Shown: positions 30,704 to 41,468, counted from the first letter of the stretch. The stretch: DNA of 64,000 bases from Melanopsichium pennsylvanicum (GCA_900208305.1 OAPG01000019.1:310001-374000), one strand, 5' to 3'. Numbers and translations are program-made. Notes: generated by a model not told the origin, from the sequence alone.

Positions 30704-31163
30704 TGCGTGGTGGGGATTCAGGTCGCAATCAGGTCACGAATGTCCATGTCCCCGGAGAAGATGAATTGATTAATTGGGGCGAGGAGCCCGATCTTATATC
30801 TTTCCCGCAAAGACAGCTGCTAATCTTCGGAGAATGACGGTGTTGACGAATCGAGCCGAGATGAGGGTTTTGTCAGGCAGCTCGATCAGCGGCCGATGCG
30901 CCTTTCAGCTATGCGTGATTCTGCTGTCGGTGCGAAGCGGCACTGACTTCCTACCATCACGGTATTGTTAAGGTTCGACGGTCATCCGCGCGTTCTCACG
31001 CCATCACGAAATCGGTACATCCGAAGTGGCTGCGAGATGTGTGACCGGGTCTCCGACGAATTCTATTCTCACCACTTTTGTTGCCGTGGCCAGTAGTGAC
31101 CGGCACTGAATTGTGTCGGCTCATCCGAACCATCTCGCCCGACACGCGTTTGGGATAGCACAT
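30704..31163. other. Intergenic, upstream of the AT-hook gene
   Basis: About 460 bases with the promoter of the AT-hook gene and the 3' end of TAH18. No further gene is seen. Confidence 0.5.
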
Positions 31164-33152
31164 TTAGGACCAGCACTCTTCTTGCCACCTTCTCTGCCTC
31201 TCCAGGCTGTCTAGAAACCTTCTTGCCTGATCCTCGTCCATACCGCCCCATTTCATCGCCATATCCTCGAACGCCGCCCTGACTTGCTCAGGCATCTTGC
31301 CAGACGCACCCGCGACAACGATACAAGCGTTCTTCTGCACGATTGCGTTCCACAGCACCTGACTGATCTCGTCCTTCTTGATCAGATCCTGCACGTATAC
31401 CTTGCCCTCGCCATCCCTAGAGAATGCGGTGTGCAGGTGAAACCGATCCTTATGCGTTTCTGCCAGAGATTGCCAATCTTCAGAGAACAGGTAGTCTTTG
31501 GATCGATTGCGGAAGCCGAGGAACAAGTGGATTTCGGGAGATACTGCTGATGAAGAAAGGCGGTTGAACACGAGCGATCGTAGAGGAGCACAGCCCGTGC
31601 CTGGACCGATGAGGATGAGTGGATTGTTTGGCGCAGGCAGGGTTAGATACCCTGGTTTTAGCAGCACTGCGACTTCGTCACCCGACTTGAGGGTGGATAA
31701 CCAACGAGTGCAGAGTCCCGTACGAGCCTTTCGTAAACGTGTCTTGTACTTTACGATGGCTACGCTCAGCTGTATCGCATGCTTTTCCTGCTCCTTCTTT
31801 TCTTCACCAACCTTTTTAGCGGAAGAAGAAGGCGGAGCGCTAGCAATCGAAAACTCTCTTGGCTTCATGAAAGGAAATACATCGGCAACGTGTTCGAGCG
31901 GGATCGAAACGCTCTTGAACTCCGCCAGAACCTCCTTGATCGTCCGTCGTGGCCTCTGAGCGTACTCGAACATTTCGTCAATACCGTCTTGGGGATTGGC
32001 ACCCTTTGCCAATTCTTCGGCAGGATAGATTCCACAGTACTCGTCCAATTTCTCCCTTTCAAGACTGCCCGGTGGGGAGAAGAGGCGGATCTGGTCGAAG
32101 AAGGAGCGTGTGGGAACGGCTGTGAAGTCCAGATGGTTGGTGAAGAGGGTTCGTAGTGTCAGGGGAGACTGAGGGACGGTGGAGGGCACCGTTGGGCCAG
32201 AGACGGTGACCACTGTAGCGGATGAGAGGTCGAGGCGGGAGAGGATCTCAGTAACGGCAGCAGGGTTGTTCCTTGGATGTAAGCAGAGCACATCCCCCGG
32301 TTGGTATGTTGACCATGTGATACGATCCTTTGATGGAACATCGTGTCCATTGAGTTGGCTGTGTGCAGAGGTACCTGTTGTGTTTGGTGGCCTAAACTCG
32401 ACAAACTCCAACAAACGCACGTCCTGGAAGTGATCGGCAGCAGTCATACGTTCGTTCCTATTCAGCTTTGACCTCGTCCAGCCTTGCGCTTCTCCCGTTA
32501 GATGCTTTTCGAGCCCTTGCACCTCCACCTTGTTTTCTTCCTCAAGATCCTCTGACCTGCGCACCACCGCACTCGGCGGCAAGATCTCATCCCTCCCAAT
32601 CTCTGCAACCCCTTCCCCGAGCGGTAGAAGCTCATCCATCTTGCTCCAGAACTTGTCCAACCAAGGTCCAAGTTCCCCCTCCAAGCCCAAATAATGCATC
32701 TCGTCACCCTCGCCGTGATCCACCATCTCCTGGGCACCTAACCCCTTGAGTCTCCTGCTCAACAATCTGACTGGCCAACAGAACCTTGGATATGTAGTAT
32801 CCCCTAAACCAAATGCAGCAAAGTGTAGATCGCCCAAAATGTCTTCTGGTATACCTTTACGGAGCAAAAAGTTCCAAAAGGGGCGGGCTGATGTGGGGAA
32901 TTCGCCCTGACCTGTGGTGGAGACCAAGAATAGGACGAGGTCTTCGGAGACGAGATCGGCTGGATCGTACGAGGCAGAATCATAGAGGTTGACGGTGAAT
33001 CGCTTTCGACGAGCTTCGCGTGAGATGCGTTGAGCGAGATCGCTTGATGTGCCCGACTGGGTCATATACAGGATGGTAAGATGACGGCCTGAGATGGCAG
33101 CATCAGCACCGTTGGCAGGTAGGATCGAGGTGGACGGCTGTGTTGATGCCAT
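31164..33152 (-). CDS. TAH18: NADPH-dependent diflavin reductase Tah18
   Basis: Single exon, 662 aa from an ATG at 33152 (MASTQPSTSILPANGAD). The frame is open to 33251, so a longer 695-aa form is possible, but the shorter is nearer the usual 600-odd residues. The flavodoxin domain (FMN) starts at about residue 24 with LTILYMTQSGTSSDLAQRI and includes VSTTGQGEFPTSARPFW and FGLGDTTYPRFC. The ferredoxin-reductase part shows PREFSIASAPPSS (FAD), GLCTRWLSTL, the NADPH loop LILIGPGTGCAPLRS, LFLGFRNRSKDYLFSEDW and CIVVAGASGKMPEQV, and ends in the typical ECWS. Tah18 passes electrons from NADPH to Dre2 in cytosolic Fe-S protein assembly and is essential in yeast. An insert of disordered residues follows the flavodoxin domain (about 190-235). 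Confidence 0.95.
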   Translation of the reverse strand: MASTQPSTSILPANGADAAISGRHLTILYMTQSGTSSDLAQRISREARRKRFTVNLYDSASYDPADLVSEDLVLFLVSTTGQGEFPTSARPFWNFLLRKGIPEDILGDLHFAAFGLGDTTYPRFCWPVRLLSRRLKGLGAQEMVDHGEGDEMHYLGLEGELGPWLDKFWSKMDELLPLGEGVAEIGRDEILPPSAVVRRSEDLEEENKVEVQGLEKHLTGEAQGWTRSKLNRNERMTAADHFQDVRLLEFVEFRPPNTTGTSAHSQLNGHDVPSKDRITWSTYQPGDVLCLHPRNNPAAVTEILSRLDLSSATVVTVSGPTVPSTVPQSPLTLRTLFTNHLDFTAVPTRSFFDQIRLFSPPGSLEREKLDEYCGIYPAEELAKGANPQDGIDEMFEYAQRPRRTIKEVLAEFKSVSIPLEHVADVFPFMKPREFSIASAPPSSSAKKVGEEKKEQEKHAIQLSVAIVKYKTRLRKARTGLCTRWLSTLKSGDEVAVLLKPGYLTLPAPNNPLILIGPGTGCAPLRSLVFNRLSSSAVSPEIHLFLGFRNRSKDYLFSEDWQSLAETHKDRFHLHTAFSRDGEGKVYVQDLIKKDEISQVLWNAIVQKNACIVVAGASGKMPEQVRAAFEDMAMKWGGMDEDQARRFLDSLERQRRWQEECWS

Positions 33153-33633
33153 CGTTAATGTCGAATCTGGCGGAGAAGTAGCGTCAGATGTACCTATGTA
33201 TGCTTGTACGAAGGAAAATATAGAAGAATACCTAAGCGGAAAGATGTTCACAAGGTGGAGAAAGGGAGGAAGGCGAGGCTCTCGGCGAAATTCGCGTCCT
33301 CAACCGGACAAAAGCGTGAGTATCAGATAAAATTCACAGTAGTACCATCTGTGTCTTACTGTAATCTCACTGCATTCTGTGATAAGCCCTTTCCGCCACC
33401 AAGTCTCAAGGTCTCGTTCAAAAAGAGTTTCCTCGCATCCACAGAATTTATATATGCATCGACGTGCAACCTGCAATCACTCAGATCGGTCAATCATTTC
33501 ACAGAACACCAAAAGACAATCACGCACGTACAAGACCACACAATGACTGTTTGCGGAAAAACCATGTGTCTGGATATGACAATCCAACGAGTGTGGAAAG
33601 TACAGCGTATGCGAAGCAGAAACGGTGATCGGA
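33153..33633. other. Spacer between TAH18 and the Dep1-like gene
   Basis: About 480 bases holding the TAH18 promoter and the 3' end of the next minus-strand gene. A plus-strand open frame (33204-33818) runs into the neighbouring coding region and looks spurious. Confidence 0.5.
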
Positions 33634-36600
33634 TCACCCCGATTTGGTCGACTGATGATTCGGAGGAGGATAAAGCCTGCCATTGCCCACACCAGCTGCG
33701 ATTGCCGCTGCTACGGGTGTCGCTGTTGGTGGAACCGTCAAACCCTTCGACCCTGCCAACGTTGCTGATTTTGACCCAGCAAAACCGCCACCTTGCTGGT
33801 GCTGGTGCTGGTGCCTGACCCCTCCTCTTGCCTGTGCCCCATTATCAACCAGCTTGACATCCCTCTCGTCACCGACACCAGGCATTCCCGAAGCTGGCAT
33901 TCCCGAAGCTGGCATTCCCGAAGCTGGCATCCCCGAAGCTGGCATTCCCGAAGCTGCCATAGATGGTGGGGGTGGAAGGTTTGTTTTCCCCGCTCTCGAC
34001 GGTTGTGATGGGCTATCTGCTACCGAAGAAGCGGTGTGTCTGGATTTGTTGCCCCGCCCGCCGCTAGTCTTCGCTGTGCCCCTCCCCCTACCACCACTGC
34101 TGTTGACACCAGATTCCTGATCCACGATGCTTCTCTCTTTCCTACCACTGCCTCTGTGGGGAGGTGTGGGAGAAGGAGGTCTACCCCTGCCCCCTCCTCC
34201 CGCCATTGGACCGGGTCCACTAGGTGGCCCAAAGTGCTGCTGATGCGGATACCCAGGAGGAGGAGGAGCGTACATGTCTTGTAGGAACGGACTGCTCCTA
34301 TCGCCCATCCCCATTCGGGCCTGATGCATTCGCGCCGCATGTTCCATCTCGGCGGCAGCGTACGGATCGAACGGCATAATGCCCATTTCCATCATGTGCG
34401 GAGGTGGTGGGGGTGGGGGCAGACCGTGCATGCCGTCCCCTCCGTGGCGGTGCGGTGTCCCAGGCGGACCCATCATCATCCCACCATGCGGTTGAGGTGG
34501 TGCCATGCCCCTTGACGCACCAGGGCCGAGGCCGTAAGGAGGGAAACCACCGCCGTTCATGTGTGCGGCCTGGGCGGCGGCTGCGGCAGCAGCTGCCTCT
34601 GGACCGTACATGGCATAAACATCTGCTGGATTCTGGAATTCGATACCGACCTCGGGATGAGGCTGGGGACCGTAGAAAGGATCGTACATGCCAAGAGGCA
34701 TGCCGACAGGACGGATACCCATCTGCTCAATGTCCATCATGATGTCGGATTCGGGAAGACCTTTGAGGTCGGGGTACGCAACAAAGTCGTCTTCCCTCGC
34801 CTCCAGATCTCTCGCCAGTGCCTTTCTTTTGGCTGCCTGCTTCCGACCGCAACTCTTGGCCTCTTTCGGATCCCCTCGCTCTGCCTCTTGCTGCACTGAA
34901 TGCTCGAGTGGGATGTGTAGGCGATCGGGATTCCTGACCAGCTCAGTTTCAAAGATCTGATGCCTCCTTGCAGGTCTGGGCGCGTCCAATGTTCTCTTCT
35001 CTCTGTCTAATCTTCTTCGTTTCCGACCAAGTTCATCCATCATGTCCCTCCTCAAATTTGCACAGCTGGACCGCCAGATACTCCATGCAGCGAACTCTTC
35101 CGCTTTGGCCACACGTTCGTACTGTTGTTCCTGCTGTTCAAACCACATTTCCACCAACTGAGTCCTACGCTGGCGCCGCACTTCGATAGCTTTGTTGAGA
35201 TGAAGCAGCTCAGGATGGGTGCCGTCGAGGATCATTTCGCCTTCTTTCGAGATCTCTTGTAAGCGTTCGACGTAAAGACGGTCCCGAAGCATGGCGAACC
35301 CGATTTCGATCTTGGTGAGGGCTTCCATGGCTTCCTGACGACGGACAGCGGCTTCATCTGTAGAGGTGTCCTCTTCGTGATCAGCGGCATCTGGGGCAGG
35401 GGTGCCGGCCGCTGTATCGAAGTGTTCAGCTTCTGCTGCAGCAACATCGGCCTTTTTGTTGTCGGCATCGTGCTCTTGAGCAGCTTTGAGCTTTTCTTCG
35501 TCTTCGTCGCCAAGCGGCGATGCAGCGCGAGAGGAGGCGGCGGATCCAGGAAGGCTGTCTACGATCTGCTCGGGCTCGAGAAGGCTGGTGGCTCCGCCAG
35601 TGGCTGCTGCTCGCTTTTTCATCGAGGCGATGAGGTCGAGATCTGTATCCCTGGGAGATCCTGCATTGTCTTCGTGATCGGATGCATCGTCAGCATGGGC
35701 TGCGCCTTCGATTTCGCCGTATTCGGGTTCTGGGGTGATGTCGGAGCTGAGATCGTCTCCATCGGCTTCCTGACGGAGTTGCTGCAGGCGACCGGGCTTG
35801 GCGATATCATCAAGCGGAGCACCCGCCTCCGCGGCGACCTCGCCCTCTTCTGCATCGGACGCGTCATCCTCTTCGTCCTCGTCGTCCTCATTGGCGCGAT
35901 CTGCTTCTGCACCACCGGCGGTTGCGAGCATGGCAAGAGCGTCCAAACCACCCGCTGTGGCAGAGGATGAATCTTGAGCAGCGCCATCCGTACCACCAGT
36001 CAGAGCGGCAAGAGCTTCAGCCGCCTCGTCTTCGTGAGTCTTACCTTCTTGATCGTCGTCGTCTTCGTCTTCGTCTTCGTCGTCCTCGTCGTCGGAGCCG
36101 CCCAAGTCGTCGTCGGATAGGGAAGACGCATCTTCGTCTTCGCCCTGATCCTCGTCTTCGTCGGTCAACTCGCTCTCGTCGCTGAACTCGTCGCCGGTGA
36201 AGCCACCTGTCTTTTGGGGTGAGCTCACGTTGCTATTGGGATCGTGTGCAGCGCTGACCTGCGATGCTGGCTCTGCTTCTGCGTCATCGTCCTCGTCCTC
36301 GTCCTCGTCCTCGTCTTGATCGTCGTTGTCGTGGTGTGCTGTGTTCTCTGCCTGTGATGGATCTAGCTCGACATCTTCGGCCCCATGGGCCATGATTATC
36401 TCTTCGCCGGGTGCATCGGCATCGGTGTCGCCGAACGCGGCTGCGTGACGAGAAAGCTGGTGAGAATCCATTACGTAGTCCGAGTGTCTGTCGTCGGCCA
36501 GTTCGTTGTCGTTGTCGTTGTCGTCGTCGTCGTCGTCGTAGGGAAGCGGCTCTGTGTCTGCGTCAGAAGCTTCGTCTTGATCGGGTCGAGCGGAAGGAAG

Positions 36601-36675
36601 ATTGGCAGAGGAAGCTGCGGTGGCGCGCTGAGCAGCGATATGTTGTTCTGACTCAGTGGTCGCGCTGAGGGGCAT
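33634..36675 (-). CDS. DEP1: Dep1/Sds3-like subunit of an Rpd3L-type histone deacetylase complex
   Basis: Single exon, 1013 aa. The first 440 residues are extremely acidic, with many Asp/Glu runs (PYDDDDDDNDNDN, EDEDEDEDDD). The Sds3-like domain occupies about 440-600: EALTKIEIGFAMLRDRLYVE, then EGEMILDGTHPELLHL and a basic helix (RDMMDELGRKRRRLDREKR). The IE..FA.LRD.LY.ER pattern and the acidic N-terminus together point to Dep1 rather than Sds3. In yeast both are core subunits of the large Rpd3 deacetylase. After about 690 the protein is Pro/Gly/Met-rich with PPPPPPP runs and contains five PASGM-type pentapeptides encoded by a 15-bp minisatellite (33881-33955). The acidic N-terminus explains the long GTC/TCG triplet runs on the plus strand. 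Dep1 versus Sds3 is not fully settled. Confidence 0.8.
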   Translation of the reverse strand: MPLSATTESEQHIAAQRATAASSANLPSARPDQDEASDADTEPLPYDDDDDDNDNDNELADDRHSDYVMDSHQLSRHAAAFGDTDADAPGEEIIMAHGAEDVELDPSQAENTAHHDNDDQDEDEDEDEDDDAEAEPASQVSAAHDPNSNVSSPQKTGGFTGDEFSDESELTDEDEDQGEDEDASSLSDDDLGGSDDEDDEDEDEDDDDQEGKTHEDEAAEALAALTGGTDGAAQDSSSATAGGLDALAMLATAGGAEADRANEDDEDEEDDASDAEEGEVAAEAGAPLDDIAKPGRLQQLRQEADGDDLSSDITPEPEYGEIEGAAHADDASDHEDNAGSPRDTDLDLIASMKKRAAATGGATSLLEPEQIVDSLPGSAASSRAASPLGDEDEEKLKAAQEHDADNKKADVAAAEAEHFDTAAGTPAPDAADHEEDTSTDEAAVRRQEAMEALTKIEIGFAMLRDRLYVERLQEISKEGEMILDGTHPELLHLNKAIEVRRQRRTQLVEMWFEQQEQQYERVAKAEEFAAWSIWRSSCANLRRDMMDELGRKRRRLDREKRTLDAPRPARRHQIFETELVRNPDRLHIPLEHSVQQEAERGDPKEAKSCGRKQAAKRKALARDLEAREDDFVAYPDLKGLPESDIMMDIEQMGIRPVGMPLGMYDPFYGPQPHPEVGIEFQNPADVYAMYGPEAAAAAAAAQAAHMNGGGFPPYGLGPGASRGMAPPQPHGGMMMGPPGTPHRHGGDGMHGLPPPPPPPHMMEMGIMPFDPYAAAEMEHAARMHQARMGMGDRSSPFLQDMYAPPPPGYPHQQHFGPPSGPGPMAGGGGRGRPPSPTPPHRGSGRKERSIVDQESGVNSSGGRGRGTAKTSGGRGNKSRHTASSVADSPSQPSRAGKTNLPPPPSMAASGMPASGMPASGMPASGMPASGMPGVGDERDVKLVDNGAQARGGVRHQHQHQQGGGFAGSKSATLAGSKGLTVPPTATPVAAAIAAGVGNGRLYPPPNHQSTKSG
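33881..33955. repeat. 15-bp minisatellite inside the Dep1-like gene
   Basis: Five head-to-tail copies of GGCATTCCCGAAGCT on the plus strand. The fourth copy has T to C at its sixth base, which is synonymous (GGA to GGG). On the minus strand it encodes repeated Ala-Ser-Gly-Met-Pro. Near-perfect identity means recent expansion or homogenisation. Confidence 0.95.
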
Positions 36676-38915
36676 GATCAGCTCAAGGATGCGGCGTCAG
36701 GAGCGGCGCTGCGAGTGGGGTCAGCTGATGGGCCAGCCAACGAGGTGAGGCGCAGCACGTTGTGTCACGGTGAGCCGACGATGGCGGCCAATGAGCAGCG
36801 GGAAAGTATTGAAGTTGTAAAAAAGCGGTGAAGGGTGATTACGACCGAGCAAGGTGGTACGATGGCAATGGTAGAGGCTTATCGCATTATCGTAGTGGAG
36901 CCACGAGCTCGATGATAAGAGAGTGCGAACTGTGCTTTGGTGTAGGTGTTCAGGATGTCTGTAAAGTGGCTCCGGCTAGCCAAGATGTAGATGGTGCGAG
37001 AGAAAGGTGGAAGAGCTGCCGGTAGAGCCAAGGGAGAGCGAGTACAGCAAGAGTGTAGACAAGGTGCGCGTGCGATTGAGTTTGGGGTGATTGGTGTAAG
37101 AGGATGTATGGCAATGTAAGCGACGAGTGTTGCGGATGATGGAGGGCGGAAAAGATTGTAAGCTAGCCAGGTTGAGCGGATTAGCTATTTGGTTGGATGA
37201 AGAGCGAAGATAGTGCACTCGAAGGAGAGTGAGTGGTGAATTCGCTGATCGTGAGCTCTTTTTGTTGTTTGCTTGCCCCGACCATTCACTTTCTCTCACT
37301 TGATAGTGTGAGTTACGCTTTGGGAAGGCAAGCTGGATTTGACCCTTGAATCGTGGAGAATAGTAGGATGCCGCTCTCTACTTGGGTTGGATTTTTTGCA
37401 CTTTGTGTCAACGTTCCTTGTTGGCTCGGGCTTCTTTGCTTGCGGAGCGAGTGGGAATCGCAGTCAGAGCAAAACGTAAGGTCAAATTCTCGGATTTCGC
37501 ACTTCTCAGCCGCGTTCATGGTGACGGTCAATATACTGCTAGCCACGCGCCTTTAATCAAATTTACCACGGGTATTTACTGTTAGAAGCGCTAGTATAAC
37601 ACATTTAGTAAGGCCAAAACTTTTATCGTACGTACGAATATCCTACGCTGGCGGGCGGCCTGGTTGCCTTGTCAACCGTTCACACCATTCGAGCTTGAAA
37701 TCCAACTTGTTCAAAGCTTTTAGGTTCTTGATTTAGGATGGAAAGAAGGTACGGTAAATTTACACGCCGAATGTAGCGTGACAGCTGCAACATAAGAAGT
37801 CTCGACAACCCCTCGCCACGCGCGAGATGCTCTGACCTGGCTTCGGATCACGGAGAGCTTTTTTCTTTGGACGTCAGAGGCCCGGGCAGAGCCAACTTAC
37901 CTTGTATGGATCTTAGCTGAGGCCCCAACTTGATCGGCGTGTGGCCATCTCTTTATACTTGTGTCGAGATAGATATTGCTATTGCTACTTCTGCTGGTAG
38001 CGCTGATGCTGATGGTGTTGGGCATTTGAGCATCGGCATTTGATGTCGACCGGATACATCTGCAGAGCCACAAATGCGTGAGAGATTCTCGACTTACCTA
38101 CGTCACTTGGTTCTCGCATTTGCAGCGACAGCAGATGGACTTAGGGGAGAAGGGTCGTTAGACAACAACACCACCTACAAGATTTCTTCACGAGAAAGCG
38201 ATTCCTGCGATGTAGAGCTGGGTTTTATCTTGTAGGAAAGGTTTTGATAACAATCGTGATCCCACTTTTGACAATTTGGCAAATTTTCTTTTCGCCAAGA
38301 ATTCACAACGACTACCATAATACACTGTACTGTACTGTGCAGTACTGTACAAGTAGCTGCGAGGCGGTCGCATTCGCAAGAGCGACTAAAGGCACTCAGG
38401 TCATTACACCAAAGCAATGGCGCCACAGTATAGTGCACGATTCCGATTCATCCATCTTCACATATTTATCATAAAGAGAAACATTGCAGTATAGTGATGG
38501 TCTCATTTTTGTATCGCACCCAAGAAATCTTTCACACAACATCAACTTACCAGATTCGTAATTCCATTCTGAGCAAACATGCCCGAAATTGCTCTACTCC
38601 CAACACAGAACAAGAGAAGACGTGTGTCTGCACTTCCTCCAATTCTACATACCTGGTGCAGATCACCTCATCCTGATCCCCATATCTGGAATCCGGATCC
38701 ACACACGATTCATTCCAGGTAAAGACAACGACAACAGCAACTGTTTTGCTGACCAAGGAAAGGCACCAGAAAGAAATCTTTGCAAAACGACAACAACGGC
38801 AATAACAAATACAGCGGTGCGGAAAACTGAAACTAATCTTGTCGGAAGCCAACCAACCCTGCAAGACACCTGTCTCTTTCGTGAATACGAGATAGAGAGA
38901 ACGTCAGCTCAAGAG
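36676..38915. other. Intergenic region
   Basis: About 2.2 kb without a supportable gene. It holds the promoter of the Dep1-like gene at its left, an AT-rich stretch with GTACGTACGAATA near 37630, the 15-mer GTACGGTAAATTTAC at 37749-37763 (also present inverted at 14103-14117), and a near-palindrome at 38325-38350. Confidence 0.45.
38325..38350. repeat. Near-palindromic CTGTAC-rich element
   Basis: GTACTGTACTG and CAGTACTGTAC face each other around a short centre (one mismatch between the arms). Similar CTGTAC/GTACTG words recur in other spacers of this window. Confidence 0.6.
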
Positions 38916-41468
38916 TTATTCTCTCACTTCTACCCTTTCCCTTCCGCCATTGGCGCTAGGCTTAAACGTCACCTCACTCAACGTATTAAACGCCTCCCTG
39001 TACGCATCCAACAATTGCTTCACCCTCTTCCTCTCACTCGTCAATCCTTCATCCTCGTATAACAACTCTTCAAACAGATTCTCCTTGTACAAGCTTGCCA
39101 CCAACCTGTTCTGCACCGACTCCCTACTAAAGTTGACCAAGAAATGCATGATCGCCTTGGGTACCAAATCTTGGATGCTCAACCTCACAATGTTAAAGTA
39201 ACTTGCTATCAACGATCGGATCAGAGTGGTTTCCAACTCTTCCCGATCCGATAGAGCGTATTCGTCCGAAGTGATGGGGGTTGCCTCGAGGTGTTTGTCC
39301 AAAGACTTCATGTCGTAAGCAGCAGAGTTGCCTTCGAGACCGGTTCTACCACTCATGGCATTGGGCTTGTGCTCGCGTGCCTGGTTGTATTCTGGCATTC
39401 GCGGCTGGTGCGAATGATGAGCTGCAGGTGGATTATGGTACCCACCAAGACCAGAGGCAGGACCAACTCCACCAACGGGCAAACCTGACGCCCCGCCAAA
39501 GAAATAGTTCAAGAAGGTATCCTTGGCACCACCGCTGTTGGAAGCAGTAGCACCGTTGGCATATCCACTGCCCGAAGCGTGACCAATCGTGTGGTGGTTG
39601 CCCCTACCTTCTGGTGCGGAAGCCGAGTGCGGTCTTGCCTCGTGCGTAGATGCTGAGCGCTCCTTCTTATCCCTCCTTCCTACACTCTTTGAGTTAGCCC
39701 CGTTCACTGTGAGACTGCGAGAGTCGGGCCCGGTGCTGTCGGCAGCATCGTCATCCGACAGCTCTGCAGAGATGTCAGTCGGATCATCAAACGAGTTTTT
39801 GCGCCTCGACGAGCTAGGCAGCATCGCAACTTGCTTGCGTGCCTGTGCCTCACGTTGCTCGCGGGCAATGTTGGCAGAATCATGCACAAATGCCGGATGA
39901 TTCGTGTTGATGTATGCAGCTTGGATTTGAATCAAGCTCTGCACGTATTCCGACGTGGGACCAAGGCGCTCGCGGAGAAGCTCAGAGACGACCTCGATGA
40001 GCTGAGCGTGGAGGCGGGGGAAACGCTGGAGTTCCGAACTGGTGCAATTGTGGCAGATCTTCATCAGCTCTTCGTAAACAAGCTCGACACAACGCAAGCT
40101 AGGCGGTTCCAAGAGCTTGATCTGAGGCTTGATGAGCAGCTCGAAAGCAGCTTCGGGTACAAAAAGCGATGGACGAGGACCGGTCGAGTTGCGGATGGCA
40201 GTGCGAATGTCTTGGACGGTCAGATTGTGGGTGGGGTTGATGCTGGTGAGTGCATGGCCAAAGACGTCTTGGAAGATGTAGTAGATCCTGGCACCACCGC
40301 AGAGTTCCTTTGTGGAAATGTCGAAGGTGGTTCCGTCGATGGAAGCGACAAAATCACGGGCAAACTGGGTCATGAGTTTGAGCACGAGTGATCCTCGGTG
40401 CTGATCGCCGAGGAAAGTGGTGTCACCGAAAGCAGCCAATTCCTGCTGTGTCTGGCCCATGAGCGTGTTGAGACGAGCCTTCATATCTGGCAGCTTGTCG
40501 CGAATGTGACTCATGAGCACCTGGTTGAGCGTCTTGGCGAGGTACTTGGTACCGCATCGGTGAGCAATGTTTCTGTAAGCGGCATGAGAACGGAAGAACT
40601 CCTCCTCGGCCCTTCGTGCAGCCAGCATCGAGACATTGCCGTTGATGTCCTGTTGAGATCGGTTGACGACACCGATGAAGCCGAGCTTGAGTGGATAGAC
40701 GCGGCCAGTGAGGATATCAAGCGCATGCGTTCCCTGATCCATGAGGTCGAGCTTGGTCAAAACACCAATGGTGCGTCGGCCTTGAGGGTCGACGGTGCGA
40801 GCAAGCTTGAGACTATCCGAGTTGGCAAGATCGACATTGGCAGGGCTGACGGCCAAGATGATGCAGTTGGGCTTGGAGACGTAGTCGGTGACGAGGTTGC
40901 GAATCTGACGCTCAATGTCAGAAGGCTGGTCTCCGACCGGGATCTTGGTGAGACCAGGCAAGTCGACCAGAGTGAGGTTGAGAACGTTGGGGCTGTAGAT
41001 CTTGAGATGGATAGGTAGCTTGGAGACACCCTTGTTCTGACCGGCAACGCGGAAGGTCTCGTTCTCGATCTCACGACGAATCTCGTTGAAGTCGGTGAAT
41101 CGCTTGTCGAGGTGGAGGAACTCTCCATACTCTTCATAGGTTGGTGTCCTGCCGCCGGATGAGGAGGCGTTGGAGCCGCGAAGCAGCTCTGGCTCTGGGC
41201 CATCGGAAAAATCATATGGACGCGAGGCGTGCTTGACCTGGTCTTTTGCAGAGGGAGTGTGGATAAGCTGGAGAACAAGAGGGCGTCGTGTGACGATACC
41301 GCTACCTCGAGGCAAGAAATCGCGGCCGACGATGGTCTCGAGAACACTGGACTTTCCTGCTGATTGAGATCCGACGACGACGATTTGGGGGAGATCGACG
41401 GAATCGCCGCCAATGGCGGTGAAGGTTTCCTGAAGCTTGTTGACAACCTGAATGAGATCGACGTCCAT
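38916..41468 (-). CDS. DNM1: Dynamin-related GTPase Dnm1 (mitochondrial/peroxisomal fission)
   Basis: Single exon, 850 aa. The GTPase domain shows G1 GSQSAGKSS, G2 Thr in GIVTRRPLVLQL, G3 DLPGLTKI and G4 TKLDLMDQG. It is followed by the middle domain, a variable insert (about 545-730) and the GTPase effector domain (about 745-840: EELETTLIRSLIASYFNIVR). The insert replaces the PH domain of classical dynamin and contains DTFLNYFFGG; this Phe-Leu-x-Tyr-Phe-Phe-Gly piece is characteristic of fungal Dnm1 and is the reason for choosing Dnm1 over Vps1. Dnm1 assembles on mitochondria and peroxisomes through Fis1/adaptors and cuts them. There is also an extra segment within the GTPase domain (about residues 75-110, GPEPELLRGSNASSSGG), longer than in yeast. 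The next gene, ATP1, is on the same strand upstream. Confidence 0.92.
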   Translation of the reverse strand: MDVDLIQVVNKLQETFTAIGGDSVDLPQIVVVGSQSAGKSSVLETIVGRDFLPRGSGIVTRRPLVLQLIHTPSAKDQVKHASRPYDFSDGPEPELLRGSNASSSGGRTPTYEEYGEFLHLDKRFTDFNEIRREIENETFRVAGQNKGVSKLPIHLKIYSPNVLNLTLVDLPGLTKIPVGDQPSDIERQIRNLVTDYVSKPNCIILAVSPANVDLANSDSLKLARTVDPQGRRTIGVLTKLDLMDQGTHALDILTGRVYPLKLGFIGVVNRSQQDINGNVSMLAARRAEEEFFRSHAAYRNIAHRCGTKYLAKTLNQVLMSHIRDKLPDMKARLNTLMGQTQQELAAFGDTTFLGDQHRGSLVLKLMTQFARDFVASIDGTTFDISTKELCGGARIYYIFQDVFGHALTSINPTHNLTVQDIRTAIRNSTGPRPSLFVPEAAFELLIKPQIKLLEPPSLRCVELVYEELMKICHNCTSSELQRFPRLHAQLIEVVSELLRERLGPTSEYVQSLIQIQAAYINTNHPAFVHDSANIAREQREAQARKQVAMLPSSSRRKNSFDDPTDISAELSDDDAADSTGPDSRSLTVNGANSKSVGRRDKKERSASTHEARPHSASAPEGRGNHHTIGHASGSGYANGATASNSGGAKDTFLNYFFGGASGLPVGGVGPASGLGGYHNPPAAHHSHQPRMPEYNQAREHKPNAMSGRTGLEGNSAAYDMKSLDKHLEATPITSDEYALSDREELETTLIRSLIASYFNIVRLSIQDLVPKAIMHFLVNFSRESVQNRLVASLYKENLFEELLYEDEGLTSERKRVKQLLDAYREAFNTLSEVTFKPSANGGRERVEVRE

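Noticed and set aside
33881..33955. The regular 15-bp repeat considered as a CRISPR-like array.
   Set aside because: There are no spacers; it is a coding minisatellite in a eukaryotic gene.
36045..36540. Long GTC/TCG triplet runs considered as microsatellites of independent interest.
   Set aside because: They encode the acidic Asp/Glu runs of the Dep1-like protein on the minus strand.
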